A DNA stretch of 30,095 bases, taken from an uncultured Coriobacteriaceae bacterium. Its GTDB lineage: Bacteria > Actinomycetota > Coriobacteriia > Coriobacteriales > QAMH01. The notes under the pieces are model-generated. The model was not told the DNA's origin. It saw only the letters and a program-made list of their open reading frames with translations, and ran no database searches. Made by a program: the position numbers and the translations under genes. Positions 1 to 8,085 of the stretch are shown here, in pieces. Every line of letters starts with the position of its first letter. The stretch's first letter is position 1. Where the stretch lies: the NCBI GenBank assembly GCA_900544245.1, contig UQUH01000018.1, forward strand, positions 1 to 30,095, in the 5' to 3' direction.

Positions 1-2
1 GA

Positions 3-374
3 GCGCGGCCCGGGATCTTCTACGGCGTCACCTTTCTGGTGGCGGCGGCCGCGGTGCTGGCGTTACAGCAGCTCGCCGACGCGGTCGATAGCGCCGGGCG
101 CTTTGCGATGCTCGCCGACCTCGGCTGCGACTCCAAGATGATGCGGGGCGCCATTCGGACCCAGGTGGGCGTCTACTTCGCGGCACCGCTCGCGTTTGCC
201 ATGGTGCACGATTGCTTCGGGCTGGCGCTCGTGGGCTTTCTCGCCCTGGTGCTGGGGAGCTCGTCGTATGCGGTGATCGTGGCAGCGGTCATCGGGAGTA
301 CCGCTGTGTTGCTCGGCATCTACTACCTACTGACCTGCCTCGAATGCCAGCGCGTGCTCTTGCCGTCGTCCTAG
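3..374 (+). CDS. C-terminal fragment of an FtsX-like ABC transporter permease (5' end outside window)
   Basis: The frame is open from base 3, so the gene begins left of the window; only the last 123 residues are visible. They hold hydrophobic helices around a cytoplasmic loop reading roughly RFAMLADLGCDSKMM. That loop resembles the conserved 'gets a new leader, then the next helix' loop of FtsX/MacB-type permeases, where it usually follows helix 2 of the core. The fragment ends shortly after a last helix (IGSTAVLLGIYYLLTCLEC), as these permeases do. It would be the membrane subunit of an export or antibiotic/peptide-sensing ABC system whose ATPase lies outside the window. The TAG stop at 372-374 overlaps the stop of the convergent permease gene (371-373) within one CTAG. 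The family call is fairly good; the substrate is unknown. Confidence 0.65.
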   Translation, partial: ARPGIFYGVTFLVAAAAVLALQQLADAVDSAGRFAMLADLGCDSKMMRGAIRTQVGVYFAAPLAFAMVHDCFGLALVGFLALVLGSSSYAVIVAAVIGSTAVLLGIYYLLTCLECQRVLLPSS

Positions 375-1831
375 GCGACCTTGCCCGAGCGCACCTTGTC
401 GCGCAACAGCCAGCTCACCAGGATGTAGATGACCATGGATGCGGGCGCTACCAGCAGAAACGGTATCTGCAGGATGTTCGTGGCATACAGCACACTTGCC
501 ACGGTCGAGACGGCGACGAGCGTTCCCACGCCGCGCCAGTTGACCGTGTGTTCTCGTGCACCCAGGTCGATGCCCTGTGCGCCGATGCCCATCTTGCCGC
601 GCACGATGTAGTAGTCGGTGATGAGCAGGATGCACCACGAGCTCGTGAGAATCGACCCATAGCTCATGAAGGCGTTGACCTGGTCGAGGATGTTTCCCAA
701 TATGAAGGCGAGGCCGATGGCGTTGGCGATGATGACGGCCACGGGCCAGGCGAGCTTTCTTCCAAAGAGCGAGTCGAAGAGGTTGGAGACGGCGTTGGCG
801 CCGCCGATCGAGTTCGAGGTCTCCACCTTCATCTGCGATAGGCAGATGATGGCAAGGCCGATGCCACCGGAGGCGAGCACGAGCGAGACGCCGGGATTGG
901 TGACCGCCGCATTGGCGGCCAGCGTGGCGTCCATGCCCTGGGCGCTGAAGTACGCAAACGACTGTTCGAAGCCGTAGTAGACGATGAGCGCGCCGAATAT
1001 GTACGTGACGATAGCGAATATGGTACCTGTGAGCGAAATGGGCACGATGTCACGTTCCTTCTTGGCGAAGCGCGTGAAGTCCGCCGCGAACAATGCGAGC
1101 AGACCGCTTGTCATGATGGCGTAGTTGACGGAGTAGGCAAAGCCCTCCAGGGGTTCTACTCCGGGAATCATGATGCCGTGGGTTGCGGCATCGACGAGCT
1201 GGCCATCAGCGGCGATGAGGTAGATTACGTATCCCATGACGCAGAAGAGCGCCACGACGAACACGGCGTTCATGCGGGCGATGACCTTGGTGCCGAACAG
1301 CGCCATGAGCACCCACACGCACGAGATGCCGATGAAGAGCGTCCAGCGGGCAAAATCGCCCTCCCAGCCAAAGGCGAACAGGATGGCGTTGCCCAGCTGC
1401 ACGGTACCCACGGCCAACACGCCCACCAGGACGAATATCCAGATGAGCGAACCGACGGCGGAGCCGTTCTTGCCAAAGATGTAGTAACGGGAGACGACGT
1501 TGTTGGGAAGACCTTCGCGAAAGCAGATCTTGCCGACGAAATACGTGAGAACGAAGGAAAGCGCGAACGTGATGGCGACGGTGACGCCGCCGAGCTGGCA
1601 GCCCGCGTAGAAGGCGACGATACCGCCGCCCATGAGTTTGGAGAGGCTTGAGACCACTCCGGAGAGGATGGCCGCGATGTCCGGCCAGGAAAGACGCGCC
1701 CAATCGGGCACCCTTTCGAAAAGCGATACTTGGCTCGTGACCGAGCGCCCCTTTGCGGGAGCTCTGCCCATGGCAGGCGCCTTCACATCGGTGACAGCTT
1801 TTCCCTTGGGGCCTTTCGAATTGGAATCCAT
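371..1831 (-). CDS. NCS1-family (CodB-like) nucleobase/cation symporter-type permease
   Basis: This is a 486-residue polytopic membrane protein. It has a basic, Ser/Lys-rich cytoplasmic N-terminus of about 45 residues and then about 12 hydrophobic segments. The first core helix carries the small-residue pattern LMGGGIVAFYAGCQLGG, and a mid-protein stretch reads GLALFAADFTRFAKKERD. Both fit the NCS1 family (cytosine, purine, hydantoin and allantoin permeases), which use Na+ or H+ symport. The start is set by GAGGT six bases before the ATG at 1831. It is the last gene of a minus-strand cluster after the Mo-oxidoreductase, its ferredoxin and a GntP-like permease, so it may bring in that enzyme's substrate, or a related N-heterocycle. 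The family is likely; the substrate is unknown. Confidence 0.8.
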   Translation of the reverse strand: MDSNSKGPKGKAVTDVKAPAMGRAPAKGRSVTSQVSLFERVPDWARLSWPDIAAILSGVVSSLSKLMGGGIVAFYAGCQLGGVTVAITFALSFVLTYFVGKICFREGLPNNVVSRYYIFGKNGSAVGSLIWIFVLVGVLAVGTVQLGNAILFAFGWEGDFARWTLFIGISCVWVLMALFGTKVIARMNAVFVVALFCVMGYVIYLIAADGQLVDAATHGIMIPGVEPLEGFAYSVNYAIMTSGLLALFAADFTRFAKKERDIVPISLTGTIFAIVTYIFGALIVYYGFEQSFAYFSAQGMDATLAANAAVTNPGVSLVLASGGIGLAIICLSQMKVETSNSIGGANAVSNLFDSLFGRKLAWPVAVIIANAIGLAFILGNILDQVNAFMSYGSILTSSWCILLITDYYIVRGKMGIGAQGIDLGAREHTVNWRGVGTLVAVSTVASVLYATNILQIPFLLVAPASMVIYILVSWLLRDKVRSGKVA

Positions 1832-1887
1832 GGCGACACCTCTGTTGAATTTATCGGGTTATGCCTGATGGTTCTTCGGGGAGGGGT

Positions 1888-1917
1888 GTCGGCGCCCCGT
1901 GCATGCGAGGCGCCGAC
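1888..1917 (-). terminator. Hairpin between GntP-like and NCS1 permease genes
   Basis: A perfect 9-bp inverted repeat (GTCGGCGCC / GGCGCCGAC) with a 12-nt loop sits just after the GntP-like stop codon at 1932 and before the NCS1 start. No clear U-run follows on the minus strand, so it may be a weak terminator, an RNA-stabilising hairpin or an attenuator between the two permease genes. Confidence 0.45.
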
Positions 1918-1931
1918 TGGAAAAGGAGGGG

Positions 1932-3251
1932 CTATACGATACCCAGGTTGGCCATGATGATCATGACGATCAACGCACATAGGCCCGCACCGATGGAGAT
2001 GGCGGCGATGTACTTGTAGGAATTCTTGTGCGTGAGTTTCATGGCCGAGAGCATGCCGAACATGGCACCCGAGTTGGGAAGCGCACCACCAATGGTGGCC
2101 GAAGTTGCGATGATCTTCGCCAGAGCGGCGGGATCGACACCCGTTGCCAGGTAGGGCTGCAGGAAGTTCTGGGCGATGATGCCCACGGCTCCCGAGCCGG
2201 AACCCATGATGCCACCGAGGGCGGCTGCCATGGTAGCGGCAGACACGTAGGTGCCGCCGGGCATGTTGAAGATGGCCCCGTAAATGACCGAGAAGCCGAC
2301 GGATGCGGCGGCAACGGTGCCGACGCCGACGGCAGCAGACGTGAAGACCGCAGGGCCGACGCCGGCAACGGCGCCTGCACCGAGAGAGTCCTTGACGCTC
2401 GGCACGAACTTGAAGAAGCAAGCGATCGAGGCAATGATGCCCACGAGCATGCCGATGTACACCACGTTCTTCATGCCGGTCGCGGACAGGCCGATGATGG
2501 TGGCGATGAGCAGGAAGAGCGGCAGCAGCGCGAGGAACAGATTGGGGATGTTCTTGTCCTCCTCAACCTCGATGTCGTCCTCGGTTGCCACGAAGTGCTC
2601 ACCGCGGGCCTGGGCACGCTTGAGCGAGAACTTGATGATCAGGCAGCTGACCGCGATAGCGATGATGGAACTCACGATACCCATGATGGGTGCAGCCGTG
2701 AGCGAGACGCCGCAGCCATTGGCCGCGTTGATCCATGCGATAGCCGGCACACCCGGAATCATCGCCATGGTGAACGAGCAGGTGCCCAGTGTCCACGCCG
2801 CGCAGAACAGCGGCCAGGGAATGTCGCACTCGCGGAACATCGGGCGTGCCAGCGGGATGAGCGCGAACATGGCGACGAACATCGAGATGCCCGCATAGGT
2901 GAGTAGCGCACCGATGAGCGATATGCCGAGAAGCACCATATATGGGCTCTTGGTTCCCACTTTGTTCATGATGGCCTGCGCAATGGATTTCGCGGCACCC
3001 GATTTGTCCATGAACTCGCCCATGATGGCGCCGCCCATGAAGATGATCAAGTTACCCCTCAAGAATCCGGCCAAGCCGGTGACGTATGACGTTTCGGTGC
3101 CCACCATGGAGCTCATGATGTCCATGCCGTTGGTGAGTGCGATAACGATGGCAGTCACGATCGAGGTGATCAGCACGTTCCAGCCCCTCATGGCTGCAAC
3201 GACGAAGAACACCAGGCCCACGACGATGCCTATGACTCCTATCCATTCCAT
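1932..3251 (-). CDS. GntP-like permease (organic acid transporter type)
   Basis: This is a 439-residue, very hydrophobic protein. Its early segment MGGAIMGEFMDKSGAAKSIA resembles the GntP-family 'LGAMLGKLLEESGAAERIA' region, and a Gly/Ala-rich second half (GGIMGSGSGAVGII) forms later helices. GntP proteins are inner-membrane H+ symporters for gluconate and other sugar or hydroxy acids. The start at 3251 is chosen because AGGAGG (3259-3264) lies seven bases upstream; an in-frame codon 33 bases earlier has no such site. A charged loop near residues 215-235 (EDDIEVEEDK) splits the two halves. It lies between the ferredoxin and the NCS1 permease on the same strand and probably serves the Mo-enzyme cluster. 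Related ion-transporter superfamily members (for example NhaC- or citrate-type) are alternatives. Confidence 0.65.
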   Translation of the reverse strand: MEWIGVIGIVVGLVFFVVAAMRGWNVLITSIVTAIVIALTNGMDIMSSMVGTETSYVTGLAGFLRGNLIIFMGGAIMGEFMDKSGAAKSIAQAIMNKVGTKSPYMVLLGISLIGALLTYAGISMFVAMFALIPLARPMFRECDIPWPLFCAAWTLGTCSFTMAMIPGVPAIAWINAANGCGVSLTAAPIMGIVSSIIAIAVSCLIIKFSLKRAQARGEHFVATEDDIEVEEDKNIPNLFLALLPLFLLIATIIGLSATGMKNVVYIGMLVGIIASIACFFKFVPSVKDSLGAGAVAGVGPAVFTSAAVGVGTVAAASVGFSVIYGAIFNMPGGTYVSAATMAAALGGIMGSGSGAVGIIAQNFLQPYLATGVDPAALAKIIATSATIGGALPNSGAMFGMLSAMKLTHKNSYKYIAAISIGAGLCALIVMIIMANLGIV

Positions 3252-3282
3252 TACATATCCTCCTAAAACTTTCTCCTCACAC

Positions 3283-3359
3283 AAAGCCTTTCGAAGGCTT
3301 TCCCGGTGCCCCGCCCTGGTGCCCGAAGCAGGTGCCAGGGCGGGGCGATGGAAAGGCTT
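3283..3359 (-). terminator. Strong hairpin with alternative pairings after the ferredoxin gene
   Basis: A 12-bp perfect GC stem (3308-3319 with 3335-3346, GCCCCGCCCTGG) abuts the ferredoxin stop. The sequence AAGCCTTTC at 3284-3292 can pair either with GAAAGGCTT at 3351-3359, enclosing the GC hairpin, or locally as an 8-bp stem with a 3-nt loop (3283-3301). The element lies between the ferredoxin stop (3360) and the permease ribosome-binding site. It likely terminates or attenuates transcription from the enzyme genes into the permease genes. Confidence 0.6.
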
Positions 3360-4103
3360 CTACGCCATGTCGTTGCGCGTGGCGCGCATGAGCTCGGCGT
3401 TGCTCGCGTGCTTCATGACAAGCTCGTCACGGCGAATCGTTCCCTCATCGAAGGTCGTGAGGTCCTCCTCGCTCTCGAACATCGTCCCCAGGTCGCCACG
3501 CTGCTGGTTGAGCCTGATGGCCTCATCCACGTCATAGGGGATGAGCTGCGTCTTCTCGCGTGGGTTCCAGATGATGAAAGCGGGCTTGGTCGCGTCCGGC
3601 GCGGGCATGCCCTCGCATTGGCGCACGTCGCCGTACTTCTCGATGAGCTCGTCGAGCGGGCCAAAGTCGAAGGCACGTAGCGGGCAGCTCGCGGTGCAGG
3701 CGGGCTGCATGCCCTCGGCGAGGCGGTCGACGCACATGGTGCACTTGCTCATCTTGGCGCCCTGCTCGTCGCTGGCGAACTTGGGCGATCCGTAGGGGCA
3801 TGCCTCGTAGCACTTGCGGCAGCCCTCGCACTTGTCCTGGTCCACCAGGACCGCGCCGAACTCGTCTTCCTTGTAGATGGCACCGTTGGGGCATACCTTC
3901 ATGCAGGAAGGGTCCTCGCAATGGGCGCACGGGAAGGCCAGGGCGTTCAGGCGGATGTTGGGAAAGGTTCCCTTCTCCCATTCGTAGACGGTCATCCACT
4001 TCTCGGCGCCCGGCTCGATGTCGTTCCAGTCCTTGCAGGCGATGCTGCATGCCTGGCAGGCGTAACAGCGGTTCATGTCGAACATAAATCCGTACTGGGT
4101 CAT
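3360..4103 (-). CDS. Four-cluster [4Fe-4S] ferredoxin subunit of a Mo-bisPGD oxidoreductase (DmsB/NrfC-like)
   Basis: This 247-residue electron-transfer subunit has 16 cysteines in four groups: C13/16/19/23, C59/62/67/71, C92/95/98/102 and C121/124/136/140. That is the DmsB/NrfC/PsrB layout of four [4Fe-4S] clusters. There is no signal peptide, and the N-terminus begins directly with the ferredoxin domain (TQYGFMFDMNRCYACQAC). The start at 4103 follows AGGAGG by seven bases, 25 bp after the catalytic subunit's stop, so the two are co-translated. It should pass electrons to or from the Mo subunit. No NrfD/DmsC-type membrane anchor accompanies it, so the complex is probably soluble and takes electrons from a cytoplasmic donor. 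The C-terminal ~100 residues after the last cluster are charged and carry no recognised domain. Confidence 0.9.
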   Translation of the reverse strand: MTQYGFMFDMNRCYACQACSIACKDWNDIEPGAEKWMTVYEWEKGTFPNIRLNALAFPCAHCEDPSCMKVCPNGAIYKEDEFGAVLVDQDKCEGCRKCYEACPYGSPKFASDEQGAKMSKCTMCVDRLAEGMQPACTASCPLRAFDFGPLDELIEKYGDVRQCEGMPAPDATKPAFIIWNPREKTQLIPYDVDEAIRLNQQRGDLGTMFESEEDLTTFDEGTIRRDELVMKHASNAELMRATRNDMA

Positions 4104-4128
4104 TTTCGTTCCTCCTCTCTCGGCTCGG

Positions 4129-6753
4129 CTATTCGGCGTCGACGGCTGCCGCATCGCGTGCACCGTCCTTCTTCGCCAGTTCGTCACGGCAACCGATGGC
4201 GACCTTCGCGCCGCGCATGCCGCCACGGGCGGCTTCGGTGCCGTAGCCTTCGATGTCGCCGTCGGCCACCTTCTCGACCTCGCACAGTCCCGCGATGATG
4301 AGCGCGCCCAGGATGTGGGGCAGGTGTCCGTCATCGAGCAGGATGTTGGGCGTTCCGCGCATGTCCTGGCCAAAGACGTTCATCTCGGCGTCCTCGCCGT
4401 TGGTCTGGTACCAGGAGCCGTGGTGGACGGCCGCGGTGCCGGGCATGCAGCGATTGGTGACGTAAGCCGGCAGAATCGCCTCGCCGCGGTCGGAGTAGAC
4501 ACGGCACAGGTCGCCGTCCTTGATGCCGCGGGCCTGGGCATCCACGCCCGAGATCCACACGCCATGACGGTAGACGTCCTCGCGCATGAAGGGGTTGTTG
4601 TCGTTGCTCGAATGCTGACGGTAGACGGAGACGGGCGTGACGACGGAAAGCGGATACTTCTTGACCTTGGGGTTGTAGAAGCCGTCGTTACTGGCAGATC
4701 CGATGTCGCCCTCCACGTAGCTGGGGCTCCACACCGGCATGGGCTCGATCTGGCCGCGCCAGCGCGACTCGGTCATGTCGTGGGTCTCGACGAAGCGGGA
4801 ATAGGGCTCGATCTTGCCCGTCGGTGTGTAGAAGGGACTTTCGCCGGCGTCCATGGCCGACTTGAAGGGATAGTAGGGCTCGTCGATCTCGGTGCGCACG
4901 ACCGGGTTGGCGTTGAAGTCCTCCCAGGTCTTGATCTCGTCCTTTCCGAGGACGATGAGATAGCCCTCGTCAATCCACTTCTCGACGGCCTCCTTGTAGA
5001 CCTTCTCCTGCTCGTCGACCCAGTCTTCCCACTCGACGTCCTTCATGCGGGGGTTGTAGCCCTCGACGACCTCGTCGCCCAGGCGCTTGGCGATCTGCGT
5101 CCAGACCCACTCCTTGGAGCGGACCTCACCGGGGAACTCCGCACCACGGGCGCAGAAGGTGAAGTAGTTGCGCATGCCGTTGGGGCCGCTGACGAAGCGC
5201 TGGTGGCCGTACATGTACTCGTCCATGCCCTCGAACTGCCACACGGGAGCCGGCAGGATGATGTCGCACAGCTCGGCGGTGGGCTGGTTCATGTGCCACT
5301 GGAAGCCCCAGTTGAATTTCGTGTCGGCCATGCCCTTGAAGCGCTTGTTCACGTTCGAGTGGTTGTTGGCGTAGTTGTTCTCGAAGATGATCATCTGGAT
5401 GTTGGGCAGGGGGCTGTCGTTGGTAGGCGAGCCGATGAGGTGACGGAAATCGCTTTCCGTGATGCGGCCCTCCCAGTAGTCCTTCTGACGCGCCAGGATC
5501 TCGGTGAGGCAGTTGTTGTTGAAGAGCACCGGCACCTTGTAATCACCCGGATTGCGATGCCAGTCGGCGGTGGGGGTGGGGATGCGTCCCGGCGTGGGCA
5601 GGCACGCACCGGACTCGCAGCCGCCGTGGCAGGCGATGTTGCCGGTCATGGCCTGCAGGATCATCGAGGCGGACGCGCTGTAGTCGCCCATGTGGCGCTT
5701 GGCGCAGCTGTAGAAGTACTGCAGGTGCACCGGCTGCGATGTGCCATAGAGGCGCGCGAGCTCGCGGATGGTCTCGGCGGGAACCGCGCAGATAGGGGCG
5801 GCCCACTCGGGGGTCTTCTTGATTCCGTCTTCGCCTTCGCCCATGACGTAGGTGCGCCACTCGTCGAGGCCCTCTTTGTCGACCCACTTCTCGATGAACT
5901 CGTGATCGAGCATGTCCTCCTCGAAGAGTACCTGCGCGATGGCGAGCATCATGGCCAGGTCGGTGCCGGGGCGGATGGGAATCCACTGGTCGGCGATGAG
6001 CTCGGCCGACTGGGTGTAGCGCGGGTCGATGATGATGGTCTTGATGCCGTATTCGTGCGCGAGCTTCATGTAGTAGGACGTCTGCCCGTACCATGCCACG
6101 ACCGGGTCCATGCCCCACAGGATGAGGAGCTTGGAATAGAAGATGTCCGGAGCCTCGAAGCCCGGAATCGAGTTCTGCAGGCCTCGCGTGACCTTGGTCA
6201 GGTCGACGCCCAAGTGCAGCATCTCGCCGGCCGCATGTCCCGAGGTGGAATGCTCTCCCCAAGCACCAAAACCGGCCTCCCACCAAGGTGCCAGCGGAAA
6301 GCCGTTCTTCTCGAAGCTCGGATACTGCGAGTGGAAGATGCCATAAGGGCCATACTCGGCCTTGATCTCCTTCATCTTCTCGGCAATGGTGTCCAGGGCC
6401 TCGTCCCAGCTGATGGGTACGAAGTATCCCTTGCCCGGACCCTTTTCCCCGACGCGCTTCATGGGGTGCAGAAGACGCGTCTCGCCGTAGAGCTCCTTCT
6501 TCCAGGAATGGCCCATAGCACACGGACGTGCTTGGATGTTGCCCTTGAGCAGCTCCTCCCACGCCTTGTCCTCGCGGCTGTCGTTCTTGTTGATGGAGTC
6601 ATCGGGTTCGATTGCGAAGATCTTGCCATCTTTCATGTGACATTTCAGAACGCAGGCCGAATCCCAACAGCCATTTGCCGGACATGAGGTGTAGAAGATG
6701 CGTTCGCCTTCGCGACGCTTCTTGCTCGCATCGATGATGCCCTGCTTGTCCAT
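4129..6753 (-). CDS. Cytoplasmic Mo-bisPGD oxidoreductase, DMSO reductase superfamily (catechol dehydroxylase/transhydroxylase-like candidate)
   Basis: This is an 874-residue catalytic subunit. Seen: an N-terminal Fe-S motif with C24, C29, C34, C38 and a distal C78 (ARPCAMG); the PMKRVG and ISWDEALDTIA motifs at 97-124; a likely Mo-ligand region GEHSTSGH near 166-173, with Ser169 the best candidate; and a C-terminal dinucleotide-binding domain containing GIKDGDLCRVYSDRGEA. There is no twin-arginine or other signal peptide, so it should work in the cytoplasm. The start at 6753 follows GGAGG; an upstream ATG at 6777 lacks a site. The length (about 875 aa) and small ferredoxin partner recall pyrogallol transhydroxylase, and the cluster recalls gut catechol dehydroxylases. 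This resemblance is inference: the sequence gives the superfamily, not the substrate. The Cys spacing (x4, x4, x3) is wider than the C-x3-C-x3-C of the dmsA-like gene downstream. Confidence 0.88.
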   Translation of the reverse strand: MDKQGIIDASKKRREGERIFYTSCPANGCWDSACVLKCHMKDGKIFAIEPDDSINKNDSREDKAWEELLKGNIQARPCAMGHSWKKELYGETRLLHPMKRVGEKGPGKGYFVPISWDEALDTIAEKMKEIKAEYGPYGIFHSQYPSFEKNGFPLAPWWEAGFGAWGEHSTSGHAAGEMLHLGVDLTKVTRGLQNSIPGFEAPDIFYSKLLILWGMDPVVAWYGQTSYYMKLAHEYGIKTIIIDPRYTQSAELIADQWIPIRPGTDLAMMLAIAQVLFEEDMLDHEFIEKWVDKEGLDEWRTYVMGEGEDGIKKTPEWAAPICAVPAETIRELARLYGTSQPVHLQYFYSCAKRHMGDYSASASMILQAMTGNIACHGGCESGACLPTPGRIPTPTADWHRNPGDYKVPVLFNNNCLTEILARQKDYWEGRITESDFRHLIGSPTNDSPLPNIQMIIFENNYANNHSNVNKRFKGMADTKFNWGFQWHMNQPTAELCDIILPAPVWQFEGMDEYMYGHQRFVSGPNGMRNYFTFCARGAEFPGEVRSKEWVWTQIAKRLGDEVVEGYNPRMKDVEWEDWVDEQEKVYKEAVEKWIDEGYLIVLGKDEIKTWEDFNANPVVRTEIDEPYYPFKSAMDAGESPFYTPTGKIEPYSRFVETHDMTESRWRGQIEPMPVWSPSYVEGDIGSASNDGFYNPKVKKYPLSVVTPVSVYRQHSSNDNNPFMREDVYRHGVWISGVDAQARGIKDGDLCRVYSDRGEAILPAYVTNRCMPGTAAVHHGSWYQTNGEDAEMNVFGQDMRGTPNILLDDGHLPHILGALIIAGLCEVEKVADGDIEGYGTEAARGGMRGAKVAIGCRDELAKKDGARDAAAVDAE

Positions 6754-7134
6754 ACGTACCTCCCTCTCTTGCTTCAATCCCTCTTGCCTGTTGTCGCCCC
6801 AATGCGGGCATCGGGTTTGGAAATTCGTCGACGTAGGAGGGGGTCATACGATTCCCGGGGGAGTGCCCATTGCCCGCACAAGGCTGTCGCAAGGCAAATA
6901 TATGTGGGTTAGAAATTGCTAACTCGCATCCTCGCGGATTTGGGTGTTACGGTTTTGAAAGGGGGTGGAAAGTCGCGCTTTCATGAAGCAAATCCTTACA
7001 GCGGCTGTAAAGGAACGTTGCATCGAATGGGCTGGACGGCCTAGACAGGGAAGGCGGATTTTGTGTTTACTATGAACTAGTGCGCCATTTCGAATGGTCT
7101 GTCGAGAGACATTCCGACGAGCTTGGAGGCTGAC
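6754..7134. promoter_or_regulatory. Divergent control region between the Mo-oxidoreductase and LysR genes
   Basis: These 381 bp hold no convincing gene. Two palindromes fit the LysR T-N11-A pattern: GTTAG-N6-CTAAC at 6908-6923 and TTACAGC-G-GCTGTAA at 6996-7010. On the minus strand a TATATT (6902-6897) could be the -10 box of the Mo-enzyme promoter. The hexamer 17 bp before it (GAGTTA) is a poor -35 and overlaps the first palindrome, as expected for an activator-dependent promoter. An 8-bp inverted repeat, TGCGGGCA/TGCCCGCA, lies at 6803-6810 and 6871-6878 in the presumed leader. Confidence 0.5.
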
Positions 7135-8076
7135 ATGCTTTTCGAAGATATCGAACTGCTCATCGTACTTTCGGAAGCAAAGAGTCTCTCGCAGGCAGCT
7201 GATCAGCTATTCATGTCACGACCGGGCCTATCGCAGAGAATCTCCAACTTCGAGAAGCGTGTGGGGCGCAAGCTCTTCGAGCGCACCTCCACGGGCATCA
7301 CACCCACAAAGGCCGGCGAACTCGTGGTTAACTTTGCGCGCAATACCGCCAGCCTCGAACGTGTCCTGGCGTCCCAACTGGCGGCGATTGACGAGCGATT
7401 CGACGCGACGCTTGATGTCGGAATGTGCATCAACGATGGCGTCGCTCTGCTGCCTCGTCTCGTTGCCGGGTTTTCGAGAAAGGCGCCTGACGTGCGCGTG
7501 CATCTGGAGGCGGGCTACGAGCCGCAGCTGGTGGACCAGCTCAAGGCTGGCAAGCTCGATTTTGCCATGCTCGAAAACCAACCCGAGGAACCCGGTCTCG
7601 AGCTCGAGGTGCTGGGATACAAGAAGCTCATCTTCATCTGCCCCAACGCCGCACCCTACAACCGCACCACGCAGCCGATTTCCATCGAGACGCTGCTCGA
7701 TTGGCCCATGATCATCTACGAATGGGATTCGGGTCGTCACATGGTGGGCAACCGCCATTTTCGCGAGCGCTACGGTCTGTCACTGCAAGACCACAACATG
7801 ATCGCCTGCTTCGATACGCATGAGGCTATGGTTGAAGGCGTGAAAGCTGGCTTGGGTTGGGGAACAGTTCCCGAATGCATCTATAACCGTTACCGTGACG
7901 ACCCGGAGGTCCTGCGCTTCATTGTCAACACGCCGCCCATGTGGTATCCCGTTTCGCTTGCCTGGAGCAGCGAGCACGTGCTCACACGCTCCGCACAGGA
8001 CTTCATCGACTTCATCCACGCAAACATCCCCGAAGGCTACTTCAAGACCGATGTCGAGGCGTACATCAACTCGTGA
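7135..8076 (+). CDS. LysR-family transcriptional regulator, divergent from the Mo-oxidoreductase cluster
   Basis: This 313-residue protein has a winged HTH in about residues 1-60 (SLSQAADQLFMSRPGLSQRISNFEKRVG, shown here in part: KSLSQAADQLF, GLSQRISNFE) and a periplasmic-binding-protein-like effector domain from about residue 85 on. The ATG at 7135 is preceded by GGAGG five bases upstream, so it is preferred to a TTG at 7123. LysR proteins usually bind a pathway compound and activate the divergent operon, so the Mo-oxidoreductase/permease cluster is the likely target, through the two T-N11-A palindromes in the shared control region. The effector pocket cannot be read from sequence. The stop lies 9 bp from the convergent torD-like stop. 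Confidence 0.9.
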   Translation: MLFEDIELLIVLSEAKSLSQAADQLFMSRPGLSQRISNFEKRVGRKLFERTSTGITPTKAGELVVNFARNTASLERVLASQLAAIDERFDATLDVGMCINDGVALLPRLVAGFSRKAPDVRVHLEAGYEPQLVDQLKAGKLDFAMLENQPEEPGLELEVLGYKKLIFICPNAAPYNRTTQPISIETLLDWPMIIYEWDSGRHMVGNRHFRERYGLSLQDHNMIACFDTHEAMVEGVKAGLGWGTVPECIYNRYRDDPEVLRFIVNTPPMWYPVSLAWSSEHVLTRSAQDFIDFIHANIPEGYFKTDVEAYINS

Positions 8077-8085
8077 GCGGGTTGT

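Noticed and set aside
4075..6687. An 870-codon open frame on the plus strand opposite the Mo-oxidoreductase gene
   Set aside because: It mirrors the codon pattern of the real minus-strand gene, has no ribosome-binding site, and shows no family pattern. Long antisense frames are normal in G/C-rich genes.
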